This document shows positions 47,032 through 59,128 of a stretch of DNA of 64,000 nucleotides, one piece after another. This DNA is from Klebsiella pneumoniae (GTDB lineage Bacteria; Myxococcota_A; UBA796; GCA-2862545): positions 18,339 through 82,338 of the forward strand of contig CAMASI010000008.1 in assembly GCA_945861065.1 (NCBI GenBank), in the 5' to 3' direction. The position numbers and the translations under genes are program-made. Positions within the stretch are counted from its first letter, which is position 1, and each line of letters starts with the position of its first letter. The notes below the pieces were generated by a model. That model ran no database searches. It saw nothing but the letters and a program-made list of their open reading frames with translations, and was not told where the DNA came from.

Positions 47032-48498
47032 ATGCGGCCGGTTTGGATCAGTTGGGTTTTGTTGGCGGTTGCCTGTGGCGAGGGCAATGGCGAAGACACG
47101 GCATCCTTGGCCTTCGACAAGGACATCGACGGCCTCGGGGAGGCAGACAACACCGAGAGCTTCGGGACCAAGATGTGCACTGACGAAGACGGTGCAGTCT
47201 ACGTCGTGTGGATGGATGACCGGTTGACGCCCGACAAAGCAAGCGTGTGGTTCAACCGATCCCTCAATGGGATCGACTGGCTCAACTCGCCTGTTCGCGT
47301 GAACAGCGGGGACGAAGAAACGTCGGTGTACGAGGCGGACATCGCTTGTACGACACAAGGCGTATTCATCGCATGGGAAGACGATCGCGACGGCGAGATC
47401 CTCAACCACAACATCTACTTGGACGCTTCGTACGACGGTGGCGTCTCCTTTCTCGACGAGGACATCCTCATCGATGAAGACACAGACGGGCTGGCCTTTA
47501 GTAAGGGTCCTGACGTGTTCGCAGTGGGCACGGACGTCTACGTCGCATGGTTCGACCAGGTCAACGGCGCCTACGACATTTACGTGTCCTCTTCGGGCGA
47601 CAACGGCGAGTCGTTTCGCGATCCGGTGCGCGTGGACTCCGATGCGGCCGGCGCCGCCTACTCGGCTTGGCCCCAATTGTTCGCAACGCCGATCGGTAGC
47701 GTCTATGTCGCGTGGGAAGACAGCCGGAGTGGCGCGTCCGACGTTTACTTTGCGTACTCGGACAACGCGGCGAACACGTTCAAGCCGGACATTCGGATTG
47801 ATGGCGGCGACGATGACGGCGCAAACAACAGCTTTGAGCCCCGGCTAGCGGCGGACGGAAACGACGTGTACGTCGTGTGGTTCGATGAACGCAATGGCGT
47901 AGGGCGTGACGTGTTCATGAACTATTCGTCAAACGGGGGCGTTGACTGGAAGTCCGTGTCGGATCGCGTCGATACCGACAATGCCGGCTTCTTCAACAGC
48001 AAATTTCCGCAGGTCAAGGTGTCCGACAATCTCGCCCACTTCGTGTGGCAGGATAATCGTGACACCAACTACGATGTCTACTATCGGCGTGCGGCGGCTG
48101 GCGTGCTCGGGGATCCGGAGGTCCTCATCGAACACGACGAATCTCCGGGCTTCAGCGTGTCCTCGTTGCCCGTACTGGACGAACGTGACGGCCAGCTGGT
48201 GGTCGCGTGGACCGACGGCAGGCAAGAGGCCCTCAACGCGGGTGACGACGGCTACACCGACGTGTACTACGTGAATTCGAATAACGGCACGGACTGGGGC
48301 GAGGAAGACCTTCGTGTTGATGTTCTGCCCCCCGGCGTGTCGTACAAGGTCGACCTGAACATGGAGATCGTGGGCGGCTACGCCTACTTTACCTGGACGG
48401 ACGGCCGCAATGGCACCAGCGACGTGTACTTCAATCGGCTTCCGATTGGAGAGGGCGCGGTCATCCCAGAGACGACCGAGGGCAGTACGGCCCCCTAG
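47032..48498 (+). CDS. lipoprotein with BNR/Asp-box-like beta-propeller repeats
   Basis: The 488-residue protein has a lipobox (VLLAVAC) and then repeated units with the pattern VYVxWxDxRxGxxDVYxxxSxDxGxxF: WEDDRDGEILNHNIYLDASYDGG, WEDSRSGASDVYFAYSDN and WFDERNGVGRDVFMNYSSNGG, for example. About seven or eight units make a sialidase-like propeller fold. No catalytic sialidase residues are visible, so binding or structural function is likelier than enzymatic. ATG 47032 has GGGGATTGG upstream. It diverges from the FYDLN gene across 100 bases with no clear promoter. Confidence 0.78.
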   Translation: MRPVWISWVLLAVACGEGNGEDTASLAFDKDIDGLGEADNTESFGTKMCTDEDGAVYVVWMDDRLTPDKASVWFNRSLNGIDWLNSPVRVNSGDEETSVYEADIACTTQGVFIAWEDDRDGEILNHNIYLDASYDGGVSFLDEDILIDEDTDGLAFSKGPDVFAVGTDVYVAWFDQVNGAYDIYVSSSGDNGESFRDPVRVDSDAAGAAYSAWPQLFATPIGSVYVAWEDSRSGASDVYFAYSDNAANTFKPDIRIDGGDDDGANNSFEPRLAADGNDVYVVWFDERNGVGRDVFMNYSSNGGVDWKSVSDRVDTDNAGFFNSKFPQVKVSDNLAHFVWQDNRDTNYDVYYRRAAAGVLGDPEVLIEHDESPGFSVSSLPVLDERDGQLVVAWTDGRQEALNAGDDGYTDVYYVNSNNGTDWGEEDLRVDVLPPGVSYKVDLNMEIVGGYAYFTWTDGRNGTSDVYFNRLPIGEGAVIPETTEGSTAP

Positions 48499-48514
48499 CC
48501 AATGGCCCTTCAAC

Positions 48515-48551
48515 TTGACCGGGCGCTGGCCGTTCGTTAGCCGCTGCGCCC
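48515..48551 (+). promoter_or_regulatory. rplM leader hairpin with a preceding -35-like box
   Basis: TTGACC (48515-48520) precedes GGGCGC (48521-48526), which pairs with GCGCCC (48546-48551), with an inner GGC/GCC. The hairpin is 30 bases before the rplM ATG. It could be the site at which L13 represses its own operon, which is known in E. coli, or a chance GC-rich stem. Confidence 0.3.
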
Positions 48552-48581
48552 TGACGGATCCGCCCGTCTCTAGAGGAACCG

Positions 48582-49016
48582 ATGAATACGTACGTCGCGA
48601 AACCGGGCGAAATCGAGCGCGCTTGGTACGTGGTCGACGCCAACGAAGTTCAGCTCGGACGCCTTGCGACCCGAATCGCAATGGTGCTCCGCGGCCGTCA
48701 CAAGCCGACCTACACGCCCCATGTGGACACCGGCGACTTCGTCGTGGTGGTCAATGCAGGCACGGTGGCGTTGTCTGGCACCAAACTCGATTCCAAGATC
48801 TATTACCACTACACCGGCCATAAGGGAGGTCTGAAGACCTCTACGGCACGTGATGTGAGGGCGCGGGATCCGGAACGGATGATCCGCGAGGCCGTTCGCG
48901 GGATGTTGCCCAAGAACCGTCTGGCTCGCCAGATCATCACCAAACTCAAAGTTTACGCAGGTGGCGAGCATCCGCACGTCGCCCAGCAGCCCACAGCACT
49001 CCCGAACGTCTGGTAG
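48582..49016 (+). CDS. rplM: 50S ribosomal protein L13
   Basis: The 144-residue protein contains [52 protein letters not shown] and [23 protein letters not shown] precedes the ATG. It forms the usual pair with rpsI. Confidence 0.98.
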   Translation: MNTYVAKPGEIERAWYVVDANEVQLGRLATRIAMVLRGRHKPTYTPHVDTGDFVVVVNAGTVALSGTKLDSKIYYHYTGHKGGLKTSTARDVRARDPERMIREAVRGMLPKNRLARQIITKLKVYAGGEHPHVAQQPTALPNVW

Positions 49017-49020
49017 AATG

Positions 49021-49431
49021 ATGGCCGTCCGCACCGCTCCCGTAAAGATCCAATTCTATGGCACAGGGCGTCGCAAGACGTCGACCGCTCGCGTGTTCCT
49101 GCGCCCCGGCACTGGCCGCATCAGCGTGAACTACCGCGAGGTCACGGACTACTTTCCTCGCGCCAGCAGCGTGATGGACCTGTACCAGCCGCTCGCGCTC
49201 ACGAATTCCGCGAACGATTTCGACATCCTGGTCACGGTCAAAGGCGGCGGACCCTCGGGTCAGGCCGGTGCCGTTCGCCTAGGACTTGCACGGGCACTCA
49301 TTGAGGCCAATCCCGAACATCGCGGTGTGCTCAAAGCCGCCGGCATGCTCACGCGGGACAGTCGCGAGGTCGAACGCAAGAAGTACGGCCGTGCGGGCGC
49401 CCGGCGCCGCTTCCAGTTCAGCAAGCGCTAG
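49021..49431 (+). CDS. rpsI: 30S ribosomal protein S9
   Basis: The 136-residue protein contains [39 protein letters not shown] and [25 protein letters not shown] at its C-terminus, which contacts tRNA in the P site. Two ATG codons in tandem (49018 and 49021) follow rplM by a few bases and either may be used. Confidence 0.98.
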   Translation: MAVRTAPVKIQFYGTGRRKTSTARVFLRPGTGRISVNYREVTDYFPRASSVMDLYQPLALTNSANDFDILVTVKGGGPSGQAGAVRLGLARALIEANPEHRGVLKAAGMLTRDSREVERKKYGRAGARRRFQFSKR

Positions 49432-49498
49432 TAGGTCTGGCGGTCATCGGCAGGCATCGCTGTCGGTCCGTCTCCTGAGGCGCTTCACCGCGTGATAG

Positions 49499-51698
<2,200 letters not shown>

Positions 51699-51702
<4 letters not shown>

Positions 51703-52394
51703 CCGCGCTGCGTGTGCGCGACCTTGCTCAACAACACGGTCCCGTCGTCGCCTTGCACGGCTTGGACTTGGACGTGGAACCGGGGAAGATTGTCGGGCTT
51801 CTCGGACCCAATGGCGCCGGAAAATCCTCAGCGATGCGCTTGTTGTCGGGTGAAGATCGGGTGCTTCGCGGCACAATCTTGTTGGGATGCGAGGACGTGA
51901 CGTCGTGGCCTGTGTACCGCCGGGTTCGGTCCGGACTCGGGTACGTCGCGCAATCGCCTTCGGTCGTCCCTGAGCTCAGCGTGTACGACAACGTGGTGCT
52001 TGGGCTGGCCGATACCTCCGGCGTTCACGGTTGGCTTGAGGCTGCTGACCTGCTTGGGCTCGCTGGGCGAAGAGCGGCGATCCTGTCGGGCGGTGAGCGT
52101 CGCCGCTTGGAAATCGTTCGCGCCCTTGCCCGGGGTCCGAAGGTTCTGTTGTTGGACGAGCCGTTCGCGGGCCTGGACCCGATTCATGTGGGTTGGGCAG
52201 AGCACGCCCTGCGAGGCGCCGCAGAGCGTGGTGTGGCGGTTGTGCTGTCAGACCATCAAGTTGCGAGCACCTCACGCCTGTGCCATGAAATTGTGCTGCT
52301 TCTTTCGGGTCGTGTCGAAGTCAGGGGCAGTCCGGCGGCTGTCCGAGCCAATGCAGAGGCGGTGAAGCAGTTCTTTGGGCAGGATTCTTGCTGA
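51699..52394 (+). CDS. lptB: LPS export ABC ATPase LptB
   Basis: The 231-residue ATPase has Walker A (GLLGPNGAGKSSAMRLL), signature LSGGERRRLEIVRAL, Walker B (VLLLDEPFAGLDPIHV) and H-loop (VVLSDHQVAS). LptB powers LPS extraction from the inner membrane with LptF/G. The lptB-rpoN-hpf order is common in Gram-negative bacteria. TTG start overlaps the previous stop. Confidence 0.93.
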
Positions 52395-52503
52395 CCCACT
52401 GGACAGGCAGGTGCGTGGGCGGTATTGTTTGACTGTAAACGGCCGGTGCGGTCGTACTTGAGACGGGTCCAAACCGCCTCCGTTGGGTGTTTTTGTTCGC
52501 TGT

Positions 52504-52518
52504 GTGCGGTGACCGCAC
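52504..52518 (+). promoter_or_regulatory. perfect palindrome in the rpoN leader
   Basis: GTGCGGT (52504-52510), one base, then ACCGCAC (52512-52518) is a perfect 15-base dyad, 32 bases before the rpoN ATG. It may be an operator or small hairpin. Confidence 0.3.
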
Positions 52519-52549
52519 GCATGTGTTGACGTGTGTGGAGAGCAGCTGG

Positions 52550-53992
52550 ATGGCCCTGGACCTGAGACTTGAAGCAAGGATGGTGCAGGGCCTCGTGATG
52601 ACGCCGAGGCTGCAGCAGGCGATCAAGTTGCTTCAGTACAACCATTTAGAGATGGCCGAGCACATCCAGGAGGCCATGCTGGACAATCCGACGTTGGAAA
52701 CGTCGTCAGAGGCCGCGGGTCCGGATGAACTCGACGATCGAGCGTACCAGGTTCGTGATGAGGTCCGCAAGTCTGAAGGCGACGTCATCGAGCAACAAAA
52801 TGGCGTTGGAACACCGATAGATTGGGAAAAGTTTCTCGCCCAGATGGAGGATCGGCCGCGCGGGGCCTCGATGTCTGGCGGCCAAAACTGGGAAGAGTTG
52901 CCGCCGATCGAAACCAATCTGACCTACGGCGAGTCGTTGGCGGATCACCTTCTGTTCCAGTTGCATATGGCGCGTACAGGTGCGGACGAGCGGATGGCGG
53001 CTGAGGTCATCATCCACAACCTCGATCATCGAGGGTACTTGCGGAGCACCTTGGAGGAGGTGTGCGCTTCGGCCCAGGTAGATGCGGAAGTCGCACAGGA
53101 GGCGCGCGAGTTGGTGCTTGGGTTCGACCCCATCGGATGTGGGTCGTTCGACCTTGGGGAGTGTTTGTCCGTGCAGGCACGGTTCCATTACCCTGAGGAT
53201 GACAACTTTGCGGCGATCCTGACCCGCCACCTTCAAAACTTGGAGCGGAGAAACTACGGCGCGATTTCGCGCGATCTCGGGATCGAGATTGAGGACGTCG
53301 GCGAATACCATCGGATGATTAAGGACCTTGAGCCGAACCCCGGCCGGGGGTTCAGCACGGACGAACCTAGGTACATCTCACCGGACGTTTATGTCGTACG
53401 CCAGAACGGGGCGTGGCACGTTGAGGTGAACGAAGACGGAATGCCGGAATTGCAGGTCAGCAGGACGTACCAGAAACTACTTAAGGGCGCGTCCAAGCAG
53501 GATCGCGAGTACCTTCTCGATAAACTTCGCGGTGCTGAGTTTCTGATCAAGTCGGTGCACAAACGTAGGCGTACGATTCGCCGGGTCATGGACGCGATTG
53601 TCAAGTATCAAGCAGATTTCTTTGAGAGGGGCCCGGAAGCGCTTCGGCCGCTCGTACTGCAAGACGTTGCCGACGAGGTCGGTGTGCATATGAGTACAGT
53701 GTCGCGTGTAACGACCAATAAATATGTGCACACAAGTCACGGCATCTTCGAACTCAAGTATTTCTTTAGTGGCGGCGTTCGCCAAGTCGTGGGGGAGGAT
53801 CTGGCCTCCGAGGCGATCAAGGTGCGCATCAAGCTCCTCATTCAGCGTGAGGATTCTTTGGCCTGCCTTTCAGATCAGGACATCGCTGACCGGCTCAAGC
53901 GCGAGGGCATTCGGCTCGCTCGGCGCACGGTGGCCAAGTACCGCGAGGCGATGAACATCTTGCCTTCGTCATTGCGGAAACGATCGTTTTAG
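52550..53992 (+). CDS. rpoN: RNA polymerase sigma-54 factor
   Basis: The 480-residue factor directs polymerase to -24/-12 promoters with enhancer-binding activators. It has the Gln/Leu-rich region I (LRLEARMVQGLVMTPRLQQA; IKLLQYNHLEMAEHI), a core-binding region and the RpoN box near the end (ARRTVAKYREAMNILPSSLR). ATG 52550 is chosen because region I starts here; an upstream frame exists but has no similarity. GTGTGGAGAG upstream provides the ribosome site. Confidence 0.97.
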   Translation: MALDLRLEARMVQGLVMTPRLQQAIKLLQYNHLEMAEHIQEAMLDNPTLETSSEAAGPDELDDRAYQVRDEVRKSEGDVIEQQNGVGTPIDWEKFLAQMEDRPRGASMSGGQNWEELPPIETNLTYGESLADHLLFQLHMARTGADERMAAEVIIHNLDHRGYLRSTLEEVCASAQVDAEVAQEARELVLGFDPIGCGSFDLGECLSVQARFHYPEDDNFAAILTRHLQNLERRNYGAISRDLGIEIEDVGEYHRMIKDLEPNPGRGFSTDEPRYISPDVYVVRQNGAWHVEVNEDGMPELQVSRTYQKLLKGASKQDREYLLDKLRGAEFLIKSVHKRRRTIRRVMDAIVKYQADFFERGPEALRPLVLQDVADEVGVHMSTVSRVTTNKYVHTSHGIFELKYFFSGGVRQVVGEDLASEAIKVRIKLLIQREDSLACLSDQDIADRLKREGIRLARRTVAKYREAMNILPSSLRKRSF

Positions 53993-54020
53993 TCGCGAAG
54001 CGAATTCACTGGAGGACCTG

Positions 54021-54341
54021 ATGAGGCTCGACGTCACATTTCGCCACCTGTCCCCGCGGGAGGGAATCAAGGAGAGAGTCGAAGAACGCGCATCCCGGTT
54101 GGAACGGTTCCTCGAACCGAGCAGCAGCGTGGCGTTGATTTTCGAAGCGACCCGGGGAACGGTCGTGGCGGAGCTGCTGGTGTCTACGCGCGGCGACCTC
54201 GTCAAAGCGACGGCCCAAGGCCACGAACTCCGGGGTTTGGTCGACGAGGTCTTCCATGCCATCGAGCATCCCCTTCGCCGCGTCAAGGAGCGGCATGCCG
54301 AACTGGCTCGCCGGGGCGGTCGCACGGCGACTCAGTTCTGA
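54021..54341 (+). CDS. hpf: ribosome hibernation promoting factor, short form
   Basis: The 106-residue protein (MRLDVTFRHLSPREGIKERV) is the N-terminal HPF domain that blocks the decoding centre of idle 70S ribosomes. The short type lacks the C-terminal dimerisation domain. GGAGGACCTG is before the ATG. It follows rpoN as in many bacteria. Confidence 0.93.
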   Translation: MRLDVTFRHLSPREGIKERVEERASRLERFLEPSSSVALIFEATRGTVVAELLVSTRGDLVKATAQGHELRGLVDEVFHAIEHPLRRVKERHAELARRGGRTATQF

Positions 54342-54344
54342 GCG

Positions 54345-54406
54345 GGGTCCTTTGGCCTGGGCGTCTGTAAGGGCAACGTTTCTTTGTCAGCTGGCGTTGC
54401 GGACCC
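54345..54406 (+). promoter_or_regulatory. structured leader of metK, candidate cis-regulatory RNA
   Basis: GGGTCC (54345-54350) pairs with GGACCC (54401-54406), and within it GCAACG (54373-54378) pairs with CGTTGC (54395-54400), so the two 3' arms are contiguous. The remaining about 55 bases to the ATG include GGAG. This is a nested two-stem structure in the place where SAM-responsive leaders are common, but I recognise no known riboswitch consensus. Confidence 0.35.
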
Positions 54407-54460
54407 GGGCGCTTGCCGAATCCGCCCGTTATGGCGGCCGGCCTTTCGCGGAGCGGCGTA

Positions 54461-55615
54461 ATGGCTGGCAAAAACTACCTGTTCACCTCTGAGTCGGTGA
54501 CCGAGGGACATCCAGACAAGGTGTGCGACAACGTGTCGGACGCCATTCTTGATGCACACCTGGCGGGCGATCCGCACGCGCGGGTGGCCTGTGAGACCAC
54601 GATCAAGACGGGATTCGTGCTGGTCGCCGGTGAGGTGTCTTCCCGCGCCCACGTCGACATCCCTAGGGTTGTTCGAAACACGGTGTGCGACATCGGCTAC
54701 AACAATTCCGAGGTCGGATTCGACGGCGCGACGTGCGCGGTGTTGGTCGCCCTCGAAGCACAGAGTCCAGACATCGCCATGGGCGTGGACGAGGGCGACA
54801 ACAAAGAACAGGGCGCCGGTGACCAAGGAATGATGTTTGGGTATGCGTCGAACGAGACGGACCAGCTCATGCCCGCCTCGATTTACTATGCCCACCGGCT
54901 TTCAGAACGTTTGTCCGAGGTACGGCGGTCCGGATTGATCGGCTACCTGCGGCCCGACGGGAAGACCCAAGTCACCGTAGAGTACAAGAACGGCCTACCA
55001 GCCCGTATTGACTGCGTGGTTGTGAGTTCCCATCACGGCCCCCACGTGACCTTGGCGCAGCTACGGGAAGAGGTGTTGCAACACGTGGTTCGCGCGACCA
55101 TTCCGGCCTCACTGTTGGACGACAAGACGACGTTCCACGTCAATCCGACGGGCAACTTCGTTGTGGGTGGGCCGGTGGCGGACGCCGGATTGACCGGGCG
55201 AAAGATCATTGTGGACACCTACGGCGGCCATGGGGCCCACGGTGGCGGCGCGTTTTCGGGCAAGGACCCTAGCAAGGTGGACCGTTCTGCCGCCTACATG
55301 GGTCGTTACATTGCGAAGAACCTTGTTGCGAGCGGCGCATGCGATCGCGCGCTGGTTCAGTTGGCCTATGCGATTGGGGTCGCTGAGCCCGTCAGTGTAA
55401 TGGTCGACACGTACGGCACGGGAACGGTGTCCGACGACCGACTCACAGCCGCTGTACGGGAGATTTTCCCGCTCAAGCCAAAGGGCATCACGCAGCACCT
55501 CGATCTACTTCGGCCGATCTACCGGAAGACCGCTGCTCATGGCCATTTCGGGCGGCCTGGCTTCCCCTGGGAACGCACCGACAAGGCCGACGACATCCGG
55601 CACTTCATTCGCTGA
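54461..55615 (+). CDS. metK: S-adenosylmethionine synthetase
   Basis: The 384-residue enzyme makes SAM from methionine and ATP. Motifs present are [59 protein letters not shown] and [23 protein letters not shown] 54461 fits family N-termini (M-x-x-x-x-Y-LFTSES) and has GCGGAGCG upstream. Confidence 0.98.
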   Translation: MAGKNYLFTSESVTEGHPDKVCDNVSDAILDAHLAGDPHARVACETTIKTGFVLVAGEVSSRAHVDIPRVVRNTVCDIGYNNSEVGFDGATCAVLVALEAQSPDIAMGVDEGDNKEQGAGDQGMMFGYASNETDQLMPASIYYAHRLSERLSEVRRSGLIGYLRPDGKTQVTVEYKNGLPARIDCVVVSSHHGPHVTLAQLREEVLQHVVRATIPASLLDDKTTFHVNPTGNFVVGGPVADAGLTGRKIIVDTYGGHGAHGGGAFSGKDPSKVDRSAAYMGRYIAKNLVASGACDRALVQLAYAIGVAEPVSVMVDTYGTGTVSDDRLTAAVREIFPLKPKGITQHLDLLRPIYRKTAAHGHFGRPGFPWERTDKADDIRHFIR

Positions 55616-55630
55616 CCTGCACGGTGGATC

Positions 55631-55658
55631 CCGGCCGAGTGAGGTCATAGAGGGCCGG
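55631..55658 (+). terminator. hairpin between metK and the sdh operon
   Basis: CCGGCC (55631-55636) and GGCCGG (55653-55658) can form a 6-bp stem 15 bases after the metK stop, with no following U-run. The sdh start ATG follows by about 18 bases, so it may also lie in the sdh leader. Weak evidence. Confidence 0.3.
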
Positions 55659-55676
55659 CCGAATAGGGGTTTCGAG

Positions 55677-56504
55677 ATGGCCCAAAGTGCGGGCGTCGGC
55701 GGGCACGTAGGCGGTTTCGGAACGACGCTGCGTCGCGACGACTGGTGGGTAGGTCCCGTGGCTACTGCGGCGGGCCTCTTGCTATGGCTTGCGTACTACT
55801 TCTGGGCGGCCGTGCAGGGACAGAATTACGTCGCCGGCCCGTACCTGTCGCCGTTCTATGCGCCGTTGCTCTTCGCAGACCCCTCACGCGTCGGGGCCGC
55901 GGAAGTGGGCCATGCGTTGTTTGGTAACTTTCCGGGCTGGTGGCCTGCCTTTGTGCCCGCGTCGCCTGCGTTGGTCGTGGGGTATCTGCCTGGGGTGTTT
56001 CGGGTCACCTGCTACTATTACCGGAAGGCCTATTACCGGGCATTCTTCGGCATGCCTCCAGGATGCGCTGTGGGTGCCCGCCCTCAAGACTATCGTGGCG
56101 AAACGGCGCTCCTGATCTTCCAGAACCTGCATCGCTACACCCTCTACATCGCGATCGCCTTGCTCCCGTTTTTGTGGTTGGAAACTGCGTATGCCTTCAC
56201 CTACCAGGGGCGAATTGGCGTCGGTGTCGGGTCCATTCTGCTTTTGTCGAACTCAGTGTTGTTGACGGGGTACACGTTCGGTTGCCATGCGTGGCGCCAC
56301 CTGATCGGCGGTCGGTTGAATTGTTTCTCCTGCGACGGTGGCGCTCACGCCCAGCACTCAGCGTGGTCGTTGTCATCGTGGCTCAACGCGCGACACATGC
56401 AGTTTGCGTGGACGAGCCTGATCTGCATCGCGGTCTGCGACATGTATGTACGGCTCGTGAGCTCGGGCGTTCTCTCCGACCTCAACACCTGGGAAGGTTT
56501 TTGA
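55677..56504 (+). CDS. sdhC: succinate dehydrogenase membrane subunit, single large type (actinobacterial Sdh1-like)
   Basis: The 275-residue protein has about five hydrophobic segments (VGPVATAAGLLLWLAYYF; VVGYLPGVFRVTCYYY; LYIAIALLPFLWL; GVGVGSILLLSNSVLLTGYT; WTSLICIAVCDMYVRLV). It takes the place of the usual SdhC and SdhD pair and anchors the flavoprotein and iron-sulfur subunits. Conserved-looking Cys and His are clustered at the fourth helix: C203-H204 and H208, then C216 and C219 (GCHAWRHLIGGRLNCFSC). The arrangement resembles a Rieske-type 2Fe-2S site. The ATG has a CGAG rather than a strong ribosome site. Confidence 0.75.
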   Translation: MAQSAGVGGHVGGFGTTLRRDDWWVGPVATAAGLLLWLAYYFWAAVQGQNYVAGPYLSPFYAPLLFADPSRVGAAEVGHALFGNFPGWWPAFVPASPALVVGYLPGVFRVTCYYYRKAYYRAFFGMPPGCAVGARPQDYRGETALLIFQNLHRYTLYIAIALLPFLWLETAYAFTYQGRIGVGVGSILLLSNSVLLTGYTFGCHAWRHLIGGRLNCFSCDGGAHAQHSAWSLSSWLNARHMQFAWTSLICIAVCDMYVRLVSSGVLSDLNTWEGF

Positions 56505-58342
56505 TGGGCGCGCTCGATATTTCTGAGATTCAGACCATTACGCACGACGTTTTGGTGATCGGCGCAGGCGGCGCGGGCCTTCGTGCCGCGATCGCGGCTG
56601 CCGAGGCTGGGTTGGACACCGGGGTCGTGTGCAAATCGCTTTTGGGCAAGGCGCATACGGTCATGGCCGAGGGAGGCGCTGCTGCGGCCTTAGGCAACGT
56701 CGATTCCCGAGACAATTGGAAAGTGCATTTTCGCGATACCATGCGAGGAGGAAAATTCCTCAATCAGTGGCGAATGGCCGAGTTGCATGCGCAACAGGCC
56801 CCTGACCGAGTTCGCGAGTTGGAAGCGTGGGGCGCGGTATTTGATCGAACGCCCGATGGTCGAATCAACCAACGCAACTTCGGCGGCCACAGGTTTCCTC
56901 GACTCGCCCACGTGGGTGATCGAACCGGCCTGGAGATGCTCCGCACGCTCCAGGACAAGGCCGTGCACACGCAGGGCGTGTCTGTGCACATGGAGTGTAC
57001 GGCGCTTCGGTTGATCAAGGATGGCGATCGAATTGCAGGCCTCATCGCTTATTGGCGCGATTCGGGTCGTTTTGTTTTGTTTCGGTGCCGTGCAATCATC
57101 ATGGCGACGGGTGGCTTTGGGCGTGCGTGGCGGGTCACTTCCAATTCATGGGAGTACTCGGGCGACGGGCATTCCATGGCTTACGAAGCGGGCGCCGAGC
57201 TGATGGACGTGGAGTTCACCCAGTTCCATCCCACGGGAATGGTGTGGCCGCCCTCCGTGGCAGGGGTATTGGTAACCGAAGGCGTTCGTGGCGAGGGCGG
57301 AGTCTTGTTGAACAACCGCGGTGAGCGGTTCATGTTCAATTATATACCGGAAAAATTTGCCAAGGAGACCGCGGATACTGTTGAGGAGGGGGAGCGTTGG
57401 CTCAACGGCGACAAGCAGGCGCGGAGGCCACCGGAACTTCTGACGCGTGACGTCGTCGCGCGGGCCATCGCCGCAGAGGTTGCGGCCGGACGAGGCAGCC
57501 CACACGGAGGGGCGTTCTTGGACATCGCCAGCCGGCGACCGGCGGAAGTAATCAAGAAGAAGCTGCCTTCGATGTACCACCAGTTCAAGGAGCTCGCCGA
57601 GGTAGACATCACCAAGGAGGCGATGGAGGTCGGGCCGACCTTGCACTACATCATGGGAGGGATCCGGGTGGACCACGACACCCAAATGACGCGGGTGCCA
57701 GGCTTATTCGCGGCGGGTGAGTGTGGGGCCGGTCTTCACGGCGCGAATCGCCTCGGAGGCAACTCGCTGTCCGACTTGCTGGTATTCGGCCGCTTGGCTG
57801 GGCTTGCCGCAGCGGAGTACCTCAAAACCTGTCCGGATGCGTCGATTGATGAGGACCAGGTTCTGAGCGCAATTCGGAGGGCGACGTCGTTCCTCAACCG
57901 CGAGTCAGGTTCGAACCCGTATGTGGTGCACGACGACCTTCGCGACGTGATGGGTCGACACGTCGGAATTTGGCGCACGCGAGAAGGGTTACAAAAGGGA
58001 CTCGCGGAGATTGCGCGGATCGGGCTTTTGGCTGCAGACGCCAAGGCCTTTGGGGCCAGCCAGTTCAATCCAGCCTGGTCTGAAGCCCTCGACCTGCAGA
58101 ATATGGTCATATGCGCAGAAATGGTTGCTCGTGCCGCGTGCATTCGAGAGGAGAGCCGAGGCGCCCATTCCCGGGAGGATTTCCAAGGGGAGAGAGCGGA
58201 ATGGGGGCACCGCAACATCGTGATTCGTAAGGGCGTGAAGGGCGGGATGGAGTTGACGGTGCTGGAACGGCCTCCCGATCCGCCGTCACTTGCCGGGATT
58301 GCCAACGCAACGGTTGAAGAATTGGAAGGGCCCCGTGGCTGA
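56504..58342 (+). CDS. sdhA: succinate dehydrogenase flavoprotein subunit
   Basis: The 612-residue FAD protein oxidises succinate to fumarate. It has the dinucleotide site LVIGAGGAGLRAAIAAAEAG, the His for covalent flavin in KAHTVMAEGGAAAALGN, active-site FTQFHPTGMVWP, and HGANRLGGNSLSDLLVFGR. The capping domain and C-terminal helical domain are complete. ATG overlaps the sdhC stop (TGATG). Confidence 0.97.
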   Translation: MGALDISEIQTITHDVLVIGAGGAGLRAAIAAAEAGLDTGVVCKSLLGKAHTVMAEGGAAAALGNVDSRDNWKVHFRDTMRGGKFLNQWRMAELHAQQAPDRVRELEAWGAVFDRTPDGRINQRNFGGHRFPRLAHVGDRTGLEMLRTLQDKAVHTQGVSVHMECTALRLIKDGDRIAGLIAYWRDSGRFVLFRCRAIIMATGGFGRAWRVTSNSWEYSGDGHSMAYEAGAELMDVEFTQFHPTGMVWPPSVAGVLVTEGVRGEGGVLLNNRGERFMFNYIPEKFAKETADTVEEGERWLNGDKQARRPPELLTRDVVARAIAAEVAAGRGSPHGGAFLDIASRRPAEVIKKKLPSMYHQFKELAEVDITKEAMEVGPTLHYIMGGIRVDHDTQMTRVPGLFAAGECGAGLHGANRLGGNSLSDLLVFGRLAGLAAAEYLKTCPDASIDEDQVLSAIRRATSFLNRESGSNPYVVHDDLRDVMGRHVGIWRTREGLQKGLAEIARIGLLAADAKAFGASQFNPAWSEALDLQNMVICAEMVARAACIREESRGAHSREDFQGERAEWGHRNIVIRKGVKGGMELTVLERPPDPPSLAGIANATVEELEGPRG

Positions 58343-59120
58343 GCGCTCCATTCGTGTGTGGCGGGGCGACCGTACTGGAGGTCGTTTCGAAGAGTACACC
58401 GTTGAGGTCGACCCCGGCATGGTGGTGTTGGACCTCGTCCATCGCGTGCAGACGCTTCACGCGGGGGATGTCGCCTGCCGATGGAATTGCAAGGCAGGAA
58501 AATGCGGTTCGTGCTCGATGGAGATCAACGGGCGGCCGCGCCTCTCTTGTATGTCCCGCGTTGCAGACCTACCTGCGGACCAGCCGATCACCGTTCAGCC
58601 CCTCAAGGCTTTTCCGATCATCCGCGACCTCGTGACGGATGTGAGTTGGAATTACCAGCAGAACAAACGAATCACGCCATTTACTCCGGGACCGGCGCCA
58701 GCTGACGGCAACTACCGAATGAAACAGGTGGACGTCGACCGCATCCAGGAATTTCGCAAATGCATTGAGTGTTATTTGTGCCAGGACACGTGCCACGTGC
58801 TGCGTGATCACGGTCGCACGCGAGATTTCGTCGGGCCGCGCTTCATGATTCGGATTGCGAGCCTGGACATGCACCCGCTCGACACGGTGGACCGAATCGA
58901 TAAGTTGAAGACGGATTATGGCTCGGGATTCTGCAACATCACGAGGTGTTGTACCGAGGTTTGTCCTGAGCATATCGCGATTACAGACAACGGAATTATT
59001 CCGCTGAAGGAACGCTTAGTAAGTCGCCATTACGATCCGATTGCCATGCTTTTTCGCAAAGTATTCGGGCGGGCTTCGAAGGACGGAAGTCGTCCGATGG
59101 CCGCCGCGCAACCCAAATAG
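58335..59120 (+). CDS. sdhB: succinate dehydrogenase iron-sulfur subunit
   Basis: The 261-residue protein has a plant-ferredoxin [2Fe-2S] site ([20 protein letters not shown] with a further Cys in RLSCMS) and a C-terminal pair of cluster sites ([33 protein letters not shown]) for [4Fe-4S] and [3Fe-4S]. It carries electrons from SdhA to the membrane subunit. GTG 58335 overlaps the sdhA end by 8 bases. Confidence 0.96.
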   Translation: MAERSIRVWRGDRTGGRFEEYTVEVDPGMVVLDLVHRVQTLHAGDVACRWNCKAGKCGSCSMEINGRPRLSCMSRVADLPADQPITVQPLKAFPIIRDLVTDVSWNYQQNKRITPFTPGPAPADGNYRMKQVDVDRIQEFRKCIECYLCQDTCHVLRDHGRTRDFVGPRFMIRIASLDMHPLDTVDRIDKLKTDYGSGFCNITRCCTEVCPEHIAITDNGIIPLKERLVSRHYDPIAMLFRKVFGRASKDGSRPMAAAQPK

Positions 59121-59128
59121 GAGGAGAG

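Noticed and set aside
54342..54460. a named SAM riboswitch
   Set aside because: No consensus core of SAM-I, SAM-II or SAM/SAH type could be recognised. Recorded as an unnamed structured leader instead.
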